From Istiophorus platypterus (lineage: Eukaryota > Chordata > Actinopteri > Istiophoriformes > Istiophoridae), in assembly GCA_016859345.1 (NCBI GenBank), contig CM029129.1:106001-170000 (forward strand): a DNA stretch of 64,000 bases, written 5' to 3'. A model generated the notes under the pieces. That model had not been told where the DNA came from and did no database searches. It worked only from the letters and a program-made list of their open reading frames with translations. Positions 34,801 through 46,800 of this stretch are shown one piece after another. Numbering within the stretch: position 1 is the first letter of the stretch; the number at the start of each line of letters is the position of its first letter. Position numbers and translations under genes: made by a program.

Positions 34801-37800
34801 GCTTACTGTAGAAAATCCATTAAATCCATTAAATGTCACCCACTGGATTATTAATACAGTATATTTTATAGCACTACCTTCAGACAGAAGAACTGTTGTT
34901 AACCAATAACAAACAGAGGAATGACACTGTGCAAGTACTAGTTAAACTTCTTTTTATAGTGCAGCTAAAAAATATACATCTCAGGAAACCCTGTAGTAAT
35001 ACTGCAGGAGATAAAAAAAAGACCATAAAGTAAATTTAAATACTCAATGTGCAAATGTCCATAGTACATATTTTTCAATGGAGAGGCATTCTAAAAAATG
35101 TTATACAAATCAGAGTCATGAAGATGCCAAAAAATGGAGGCTGTAAGAAGTGTCCTTTATAAAAAAATTTACATACATGACACACAGAGGAATAAATGAA
35201 AGAAAAGAAAAAAAATCCAAACAACATGTGCCTCAGAGCCCATGTATTCTAATGGTAAATGCTAGATGGATTGCATTTATCAAGAGCTTTTTCCATGTTA
35301 TCAACCACTCAAAGCACTTTACACTACTGCCACATTCACATATACAGTAATACACCTCAATCCCAATCATACACACACACACACACACAAACTCACACAC
35401 ATACACACTCTGATGGCACAGCCATCAGGGGGAATTTCAGTATCATGTCAGTATCTCATCCAAGGACACTTTCACATGCCAGGAAAAAATCACTAAAAAC
35501 ATCCTGAGCCACAGCCACCAACTTCTGATCTTAAAAACTACCAATTGGGTGCCATTGGGTGTGTTACGGATATTTCAGTGATGGAGCTGAGGCTGAGTAG
35601 CTAATGAGATTTTTGGAGGACTGTTCCTTCAGAAAAAACGTTTAGATTCTTTATATTTGCAAAACCAAGAAATCTAAATATGTATCCCTATTTTCTCATG
35701 TGCAGCAACTTTTTCATGTCAGCTCGGGTTATGTCTGCAAACACATCATTACCAGTTTGTTTCATATGATGGGTTTTGTCAGGACTGTAGCTGTTCAAAA
35801 CTAAGCAGAAAGGTATTGCATCCACTGGGTGCCTTGCAGAAAGAGATCATATAGATCAATAGATCTATAAATGTGGACTGAAGTTTTGAAATTATGCCTT
35901 TTTTTTCTTTTATACTCACATGTACGTATTTGCTTCAGAAAATGGATAGCTGTTGCTTTTGGAAAGTTTCAGTTAATATAAGCCACAACAAACTTCAAAT
36001 TAAGTCCAATTTTCCAAACACCACTGATACCAGAGGAGAAGCTGTTTGGCAGAGACAGGTTGGAAGACTGTATAATTAGAATTTACAAACTGACAGCCAC
36101 ACTAGTGTTCATTGGTATATCATTGATTCTAAGGCTGTTTCCTACATTTTCTGTAAATACACTTACATTGCTGAGCTGATGTTACAATAAGCTGTCAAGC
36201 TGTCAAGAAATGAGAAAATAACTTTCCAGCTAAAATATTTTCAGAACTGTAACAGACCAGTTAAAGTAATGTATTGCAGTATTCATTTGAGGCGTACAGC
36301 CCACACAAAATAAATTGAGTTGGAGAGCCTACATCTGTGCTTTAACTAAAAATTACATCATCAACATCAAAGCTGAAAACTTAGGATTCTTTAACAGATA
36401 GTGTAGGACTTCCCACAGGGCGTAAACACTTCCAGGAATATAATTACTTTGATCATCTTTAGCATGTGAGGATTATTACACCCACTTCATCTTAAAACCC
36501 ACTTTAACCTATGGGGATACAATAAATCTAATGAAGCTGTCTTTCTTGCAGATTTCACCTAAAGAATAGTAGCTGCAAATAGAGGAATTTCTGTTAGAGC
36601 CGATCCTTTCTCTGAGAAGTTTCACACCATAGACTAACTTTATCTGTGCATCACTCTTCAACACGTATGGGCATAGAATTCAGTGTGTGTTAGCGTGTGT
36701 ATGTCTGTTTGTGTATGTGCATGTATGTGCATGGAAAATCAGTTTATGTCAGGCAAGCACTGTATAAAAGCGGCTGTGTGTGGTTTAAACAGCTACTTAC
36801 AGAGAACCCATTGGCTCAATGGCTGCTTGTCTCACTAAACTCAGTTAATGTTCATGCACACACCATCATGTCTTTGCTTAGACTGAAATGTTATCCATGA
36901 ATGCACATACTCGTGCATGCACACATGTACATATTATCAGTACTATTGAAGCCTTTATCTGTAAAACCAACGGCTGGACCATAAGTGGTTCGACAATGGT
37001 CAAACTTTAAAACATTTGTGAGTCTGCTTCCCAGACAATTAACAGTCTGTATAGTCTAGTTGACTTCAGTTTTAACATAGTCTTGTTTGGCAAGGAAGTA
37101 AATTTGAGTGCAGAGTTTGCAAAGTTTCCTATCCTTATTTCAATAAGTATGTGTTTTTATTCTTTAAATATAGGCCTTATAAGCCTGATAATTTCACAAG
37201 AATAATATTCACTCTGGCTTCACGGTTTTGCAGTAATATGCAGCCTAGGCTAAAATTAACAGCATTCTTTAAGAATTGGTGTTACACTGACATTTCTGAA
37301 ATTTTTGACTAATAACACCTGAAACTATGACTATCAACTTCACACAAGGACTCAAGACAATGTATATTCCACAAACACAAGGTCTCTGTTTTCACAGGGA
37401 TGTATCTGACAATAATGCACATATTTGGTACCACATTTGATTTGTTGTTTTCTCTCGGTAGTGCAATATGATTATACACAATTGAATAGGGATTTTATGT
37501 GTTACTAGCATTGTAAGATAAATTAGAAAATTAGGTAAGCTGTGAAATTTAGGCTAGGAACAGGCTACTATTAATTAGGAATGTAAGGGTATGATATAAT
37601 AAAATGAAATCTAAATTTAGACTTACTTCTGTTTGAAACATGGGCACAGGTATATAGAGTAACTGTGTATGTAATGGTGTGTTGTTGGGTGTGTGGGTAA
37701 GGATATGTTTTTTAACATGCTGTCTCAAGGAAGGTAATTTCATAGTTGTGGACTGTTATGCAACATATGTAATTAGTGTTTGTGCTAATAACCAAGTGCC

Positions 37801-40800
37801 TTGAACACTGGACAACAATTAATATATCTAAGAAATGTTTGAAAGCAACTTCTTTAACTACAGCAACAAGGAGGTAGAGGATGGAGAGGCAAAAATCATG
37901 ATGAAAAAGAGAAAGGCTCTCACTAAGATAATGGGACAGAGAGGAAGAAAAATAGCAAGAACAAGTGAGGGGTAGTGGAAACATGGTTTAATGGGAGTAA
38001 TGCTTTAAAAGAGTAAAAACAAAAAGACAGACTGTAAACTCAACTCAACTCCTGTTATACCAGTTACTAGCAAAGGGGCACAAAAGTTATACCTAAATCA
38101 TATTATTATTAATTATGTAAATTATATTGAAAAACAATCACTGGACTTACAGTCAGACATACTCCTGCAAGAATAGTTGCAACATAAATACAACAAAAGA
38201 TAAGCTAATAATTAAACACAAAACAATGTATTTTTGCTGACATATCACATCTCCCCATATCCTTTTGTGGTAGTTCTCTTTACTAAATCAGTGCACAATG
38301 AGTGACTGAAAGGCCATATTCAATTACACTGAGCCAAATATGGCTCTCTGTTAAACTGCGTGGACACATCTATTACGCTTGGTACTGGAGCTTCAGATGA
38401 CAAATAACCATGAAATTAAACATCCTTGGGTTCAGCTCAGGTTTCATACTGAGGTTAATGAGTCAGTTGGTAGCCCTTGTGCTTTATATTATCAAAAGCA
38501 TTGGAATTGGAACTACTACAGCACAGTTAGAGGACTTTGGGGGAAATTTGATCAACTGGAGCCAGTGGACATCAGGCTTTGGAGACACGGCATCTGGCAC
38601 CAAGATGCCAGCTTTAAAGCTGAGAACCAACACTGCCCAACATCCATTCAGTGACAGTGTTTCTCTACTGATTATTTATCAGAGTCAGATGGACCTGTTT
38701 AAGGCATTGTCTCTTCCTTTATCCACTGAAATCAGTTAATCCTTATATTGATTACCACAGGAAATCCCCTTCAGTGTCTTAGAGACATCAGGGTCATTTG
38801 TCCTCCCTGGATTAAGGACAGTCAGTGAATGCATAGTGGGGCTAGACTTAGAGTAGACTTAAAAACTTCCTTTTGATAATGCTTATAGATAGGGCTGGCT
38901 CAGATCCAGCTTGAGCTGGATCCCTAGTTATGTTGCTATAGGCCCAAACTGCTTCCCATGATGCAGCAAACTCCTCTTCTTCTCCATCTGTGCGTATTAA
39001 TATCCCAGCAATGCTTGTTACCAACCTTACTTCTGTCTGCCGCCGTTACCAAGTGCTGCTCATAGGGGAATTGTCAGGTGTAATAAGTATAAAGAATATG
39101 GTCTAGACCTGCTCTCTTTGAAAACTGCTCTGAGAGAACCTCTTATGATAAAGTGCCTTGCAAATAAATTGAATTGAACTCACTTGTGCTGTGGTAGATA
39201 TCTTTTTTCCCCCTTATTCAATACTGCATTTGTTATTTTGTTACTGTTAATGAATTTGCTTCTGATGCTTTCTGATGATCTGTGCAACGAACTGAGTTAT
39301 TTGTAAAAGATGTTTTACATTGTTAACACTATCCATGAGTTTCAGGTTAAACTGTTCTCTAAGAAGGATGTGTCTGAATAATAACACCGAAAGTTCTGCT
39401 TAACCCCTCACAACGATGAGCACTGACCCAGTTCCCAAGCATAAAATGGTCTGTAAGCCGATTTTCAGTTTGAATTATCCGTTTTCCTCAGTTACTGAGT
39501 GGAACATCTCTGTACATTCCTCTAAGTACCACCCACTAACCATAGAAAGGTGTTGTAGCTTTGAGAAGAAGAACAAGAGTATTAAGTTGAATGGAAAGTT
39601 GGCGCTACAGATGCAAAGGTCCCCACTGGAGACTTGCAGTATGTTTGATCACAGCACAAACACGCACAATGTAAACACATACACCAAATATGCACATGCA
39701 TTCAGTACAGGGAAGCCATAGTATTTGACTGGTATCTATTGAAGCAGTTCCTGGATCACTGCTTCACTCAGGGACAGTTCAACAGCAGCTGCTGAAGAAG
39801 GGAAAGTGTTTCTGCTTACTGCACACATCATGTTTTGTCAGCTGCTCTGCTATTTAAAGAGACAACTCTACAATCATGATCCTGTTCCTCCATTATCACT
39901 TCATTGTCAGTGTAACTGCACTCACTTCTAACCTGTAATTCAGTTGAATGCCTTTAAGATTTCAGTTTTGTACTTGATGCTACAATCCTGATGAACATCT
40001 GTTATAATCATAGACTCTTAAAAAAATTGTTACTTAAGATTTTTCTCTTATCTGTCATTTTGTGGAAAATGCAATAAGGAGGAGAGAATAACCTGCAGAT
40101 CGTTGATATGTGACTGTAAGTTGCAGGTTAAATGTGTGTCTGCGTGTAGTACATATGGGTTCACACTGTATGGATATGCTATGTACGTATGATTACAAAT
40201 GCATTTATGTTCATCTGTGTACTAGAGTAGACCCAAATGCCTCAAAGCCTTGAAGCTTCTACACTTGCTATAATAATCCATGTCAAAATCAGTATAGGAA
40301 TCAAACATTATCCATCATGCATCATCACTGACTATAATTAGTTATTGTCAGACAAGGACACTTAATCTTATTTACAGTTTTGTGCATTACAGCTATCATC
40401 TAATGTTACCAGTACTGATACTGGGACAGTGACAATTAACTTGCAAGAAAAATTCAAGCATCTGGGATAACTGAATTTTCAAAGATGTCTGCCAAAAAGT
40501 CTGAGTAGATAGTATAGCCCTATACACTTCAGATTCATCCTGCTGCTTCTATCAGCAGTAGCATTATGAATAAACACCAGCGACCCAGTTGGCAGGCATA
40601 TAGGCCCATGCCATAACATTGCTTCAGCCGTTTTTGATAAATAATGCAGTATGCTTTGGAGCATGAGTCAATCCTTTCTTTCTCCACACTTTGTCCAACA
40701 TTCTAGTAAAGGACAATCTTGGGTTCATCTGTCCAAAGCATCTTGTTCCAGCAGTGGTTAGGCTTTTTGGATATCTTCTGGCAAAAGAATAATCTGCCCT

Positions 40801-43800
40801 TTCTTTTCTTAAGTGGCACCAGTGGTTTGCACCATGTGGCAGACCTTCTGTATTTACACTCATGAAGATGTCTATTGATTGTAGACTTTGACAATGATAT
40901 TCCACTTCCTCTTGAGTCTTCTTGACCTGGCTAGGGATTTTTCCTCACTAAGGAAAGAGTACTGTGGTCATCTACTTCAGTTGTCTTCTGTGGTCTTCCA
41001 GGCCTTTTGGTGATGCTGAACCTGCCAGTGCATTCCTTCTTTTTAAGAACATACCAAATTGTTGATTTGGCCAATCTTAATGTTTCTTCTGATAGGTTTG
41101 TTATTTTTCCACCTAAAGATGGCCTCTCTAATTACATCAACAGGATTTTGGACCACATGTTAAGTGTTCCCATGAAAAGCTACCAAATTCAAATTCAATA
41201 CTTGGAATCAACTCTATACATTATATATGCTCAATTTGTCATGAAATAATGAGGGGGCAAACCTAATCTGGCCATGAAACTGATAAATTGTCAATTATCC
41301 AATTACTTTCGAGCCCATGAAAATGAGGGACTATGTATAAAAATGACTAATTACTAAAGGATCGATGTGGTATTTTTGTTAAACCCCTTGAATTAAAGCT
41401 TAAAGTCTACACTTCATTCACAACTTGATGGCTTTGTTTCGAATCCATTGTGATGATTTGCAGGGGTAAAATTCCCAAAATTGTGGCACTGTTTAAATAC
41501 TTTAGCATGTAACTGTAAAAAGGAACTTATATCGTTCGAACTGCTCAGTGTTCTTATTTGATAGTCATTCTTGTCATTTGACTATGCAGAGCATACACAC
41601 AAAACAAAAAATTGTTTCGAGTCAACCTTTCATTGTACCTTCCTATTAGTCCCTTAACACACAAGAGGACACTATGAAGGTTGTATTGCTTCTCCAGCTG
41701 CTGTCAGCTGTCACATGGCTGTCAGCAGCTCCTGCTAAGGAATACACTAAATCTCTCATGCACACACAAACATGCATTCTTCTCTCCCTGGCTCAGTTTC
41801 TTCTGCGTCAAAGATAGCAGGTTTTTCGTCTTTGTTCACTTCACCTCTTTTCTGATCCACACACATAAAGTTAGGTCAATAAGTATTAGAATATAGAATT
41901 GAACGTAATTTTGATTCTTTATGCAAACAACACGGAATTGAAACAACTGAATAAAAATGTAAATGGTAAATGGACCATACTTATATAGTGCTTTTCTAAT
42001 GTTTTTGACCACTCAAAGCACTTTTATTCACCCATTTACACGGCACATTTTTCTACACTGATGTGCACTACACACCTACACATTCATGCACCAATGACAT
42101 AAACATTGGGAGCAATTTGGGGCTCAGTATCTTGCCCAAGGATACTTCAACATGTGGACTGGAGGAGCCAGGGATCGCACCACCACCCTTCCGGTTGGTG
42201 GGCGACTGCTCTCTAACACTACATGATGTGATTAAAGGGTAGAGTTTTGAGTTTCATTCAACGGACAAACATATTATTATAAATATAAATAATGAACAAA
42301 AATATTGCATTAATCTAAGGAATTGCAGCAATCTTTGTACTTAGTCCCTCATTTTCAGAGGCTGGAAGTAAATGAAGAGTTGACTGACAATCAGTTTCAA
42401 GGCCTAGTCCTTTGGTATTTCATGAGAAATTAATCAGAGAAAAGGTCTGGAGTTGATTCCAAGAGCTTAATTTGCATTTGGTAGCTGGTCATGGGAACTC
42501 TCAGTATGTGGTCCAAAGAGGTGTTGATACAAATGAAGGAGGCCATCATAAGGCTGAAAAAACCAAAGCAAACCTATCAGACAGATGGAAGAAACTTCAG
42601 GAGTGGCCAAATCAACAATCTGGCACATTCTTAAAAGAAGGAATGCACTGGCAAGCTCAGCAACATCAAAAGGCCTGGAAGACGAAGGAAGACTACAGTG
42701 GACAATCACAGAATTCTTTCTGGTAGGGAGTCTGTTCATGTTATGACTGGATGCTTCAACAAAAGAAAGACAAGTTTTTTTGTTTTTTTTATTTGTTTTC
42801 TAAACCCCCTTGCAACATCTACCCAGGTCAGGAACACTTAGGCATATTGTCCACAGTTAGGCATATCATTGTCTACAATCAAAGGGCGTTATCTTCATGA
42901 CTGTAAATACAGAAGATTTACAAACTTAAGGACAGAAAGGGCAGATTATTCCTTTGCCAGAAGACATCTAAAAAATCCAGTTCTGGAACAAGATTCTTTA
43001 TGCAGATTAAGAAAGGATTACCTTGTACCAGAATTATGAGAGGAGAAGGGTATGAAGAAGGAATGGAACAGCTTACACTGCCACATCTTGGACCCCTTCC
43101 TCATTAACACATAATCAACACAAATTAGCAACCTTCCCTGACACCACCTCCACTTCCGATTTTGTGTTTCCCTAGCCTATTGTCATTTCCCCAGTGGTTT
43201 CTCCCTCTCTCCCCTGTGTCTGTGTTTGTCTAAGTGGAAGCGCGTGTACTGGAGTCAGAGCAGAGCCACATCAGCTGCAACTCATCATTATAATCAAGTC
43301 CTCTTCAAATATCCAGCTCTGCCACTACTTCCGTGCCTGATTGTAGCATCTGCCCCAGTCAGTCTATACTTTGAGCTAGTTGTTTCTTTGCAAGTTGCTA
43401 TTCTGAGTCTGCCTGCTACTTGATGCTTGGATCCTGGCCCTTTGTCTTCTTCCCCCCACAGTTCTGTCTACTCTTGTCTGCAGACCCTGACTCCAGCCCC
43501 TGGTTCCTCATCTTGCCTCTCTGGCTCTCGTTGTCATGTTTCCTTTTCCTTGCTCTGCTGCTCGAGCCTCCACTGTCTCACAAGCCATCTTCCAAGCCTG
43601 CTCCACTGGTCTCCACCCTCATCCATTGCCTCTTCATGACATCACCATCTTCAATGACTAAACTTCTAAACTACAACGTTACTTATCTCTTGTCTATGTA
43701 TGTACCTGGGTCTACTGGTCCAGAAGCCCCACATAACAAGATGTGGATATTTCACAGAAATCCACAACTGACTAAACACTATTGGATCACCAAATCCAGT

Positions 43801-46800
43801 AGGCTTGATACTCAGTAGGTATTTTAAATATGTGTACCAAATTTTTCTAGATATATCATGGAAAACAAAAACTGACAACCTTGTGGTAGTGCTAGAGTAA
43901 AATACAGTTAAAGTCTCAAGGCGTCATTATCTGAGGACCACTAATGTTAATTTTGTAACAATCTGTGAAATATTTCTTGAGATATTTTAATTTCCCCTCA
44001 ACTGGCACTAATTTGTCCTCAACACAGGAACATTAGAAACAGCAGTAAAACCTGTTATATACTTAAACAATTTCTCTCCTATCAACCTTCACCAACTAAC
44101 TTCAGGGATCTCTTCATCTAAACCATCAATCTGTCTCTTAGACCCAATCCAGGCTGCTTAAGGAAGTTCTAATCTCAGCACTTCTCTATAAGACATAATC
44201 AATCTGTCCTTATTATCAGGCTATGTACCGCTGTCCTTTAAAAGAGTTGTAATTAAACCTCTTCTCAAAAAGCATACCCACAATCCAGATGTTTTAGCCA
44301 ACTATAGACCCATATCTAACCTTTCCTCTCTCTCTAAGATTGTTGAGAGAGCTGCCACCAACCAGTTGTGCAAATTTTTACATAATAATAGTTTATTTGA
44401 GGTTTTTCAGTCGGGATTTAGAGTGTATCATAGCAGACTAGAGACTAGAGCATTTCATTGTTATCAAAGGACTTGCTCTTTGCTGGTTGAAGTCCTACTT
44501 ATCAGATCGATTTCAATTTGTGCACATTAACGATAAATCCTCCATCAACTCAAATGTTAGTCATGGAGGTCCACAAGGTTCTGTGCTTCTATTAACCATA
44601 TATATATACTTCCCTTATGCAATATTATCAAGAAACACTCCATAAATTTCCACTGTTATGCAGATGATACCCAACTGTACATATCGATGAAACATGACGG
44701 AACCAATCAGCTAGCTAAACTTCAAGCGTGACTTCAGGATATAAAGATCCGGATGACCAGGAACTTCCTACTATTGAACTCAGATAAAACTGAAGTTATT
44801 GGGCCTTGGCCAAAAACACTTCAGAAATGCATTATCTCATGATATACTTACTCTACACGGCATTGCTCTGGCCTCTAGAACCACCACTAGGAATCTTGTA
44901 ATTGTCTTCAATCAGGACAAGGCCTTGAAGTCCCACATAAAAGAAACTTCAAGGACTGCCTTTTTTCACCTACGTAACTGCAAAAATCAGGCACATCCTT
45001 TCTCTAAATGACACATTACTTCTAGGCTCCATCAGTTAGCTAAACTTCAAGCATGTCTTAAGGATATAAATATCTGGATGACAAGCAACTTTCTGCTATT
45101 GAACTCAGATAAAACTGAACAGAAACACATTATCTAATGATATACTTATCCTAGGTGCCATTGCTCTGGCGTCTAGCACCAACACTAGGAATCTTGGAGT
45201 TGTCTTTAATCAGGACCTGTCCTTTAACTCCAAAATAAAACACACTTAGAGGACTGCCATTTTCCACCAATGAAATATTGCAAAAATCTGGCACACCCTT
45301 TCTCAAAATGACACATTACTTCTAGGCTCTAATATTGCAGCTCCCTATTATCAGGCTGTCCCAATAAATCATCAGTCTCCAGCTGATTCAGAATGCTGCT
45401 ACAAGAGTATTGACAAGAAACAGAAAAAGAAATCATAATTCTCCTGTGTTAGTTTTTCTGCATTGGCTCCCTGTGAAATCCTCTCCCTCTCTTTTTAACT
45501 CAGCCCAGCCGGTCGAGGCAGTCACCCGCCCACCATGAGCCAGGATCGTTCAACATTTCTACCTGTTAAAAGGGAGTTTTTCGTTGCCGCTGTTGCCAAG
45601 TGCTTGCTCATGGGGGAAATGTTGTGTCTCTATAAATAATAACTATAAAGAGTCTGGTCTAGACCTGCTCTATATGAAAAGTGCACTGATATAACATCTG
45701 TCATGATATGGCACTATATAAATAAAATTTAACTGAATTGAATAGATTGAGACTGATGGATTGACAGACAGTGCCATCACTAAAGCACAGTTGCTGTGTG
45801 GGTTTGGTCGGAGTGGCAGGTTGCAAATGCTGATCTTCCCAGGTATACGTCAAGTTTACAACACATCCACGACCTGTGGACGTGATGTATACTTTGATCC
45901 AACTCGTGACATATATTTGATTAAACTCAGCTGCTAGTGATACCAGTTCTTTGCCCATACTTGTTGTTCTTGACACTTCCTTTACATGCACCACACTGGA
46001 CCAGTGGGGCAGCTGGTTCCATGGATTCACTGCTGTTGATGCCAAATACTAATACTACCATCATTGAGACTCAGCAGAAATCCAGATTCATCAGACATGG
46101 CTACTCTTTTCCATTTTATGACCATCCAGTTTTGTGAGCCTGAACCCTCAGATTTCTGTTCTTGACTGACAGGAGTGGAACCTGATGTGTTCCTCTGCTG
46201 GGGCAGCCCCTCCATCTTAAGGTTCAATTAGTTGTTCATTCTTAAATGCCTACTGTAGTTCTACAGAGTGGTTATCTAAGTTACCATAGCCTTTCTGTCA
46301 AACCCAACCAGTCTGACCATTCTCTTTTGACCTCTAATTAACAGGGGGTTTCCATCTGCAGAGCTGCCGCTCATGATATTTGATTGCTTATTTGTTTTTG
46401 GCACCATAAATGATCTAAACTAAACAAATGGACTGCACTTTAAAGTGCTTTGAGTTGCTGATAAGATTAGAAAAGTGCTATAATGCCACATTGACCCATT
46501 TACACATACATTCATAGTGTTTTTTTTTTCTACACAGCACTTTTTCTTCTATGCAGTGCTTTCTATTCACACTCACACAGTGATGGTACACTGTGGGGAA
46601 ATTCAGGGCTCAGTATCCTGGACTGGAACACTTTGACATGCAGACTAAAGGAGCCAGGAATCAAACAACCAACATTCCAGTAGGGAGGTGACCTTCTCTA
46701 TCTCCCGAGGCCTGCATTTTTGCAAGACTTTATCCTAAATGTCAGAAAAATGTCACAAATAAACCTTGGGCTGCAATAGCTGATTGCTCTATATTCATCT

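Noticed and set aside
43420..43818. 132-codon frame with hydrophobic stretch resembling a membrane protein
   Set aside because: Composition is explained by C/T richness in a repeat-like segment. No family was recognised, and the frame runs on into unrelated sequence.
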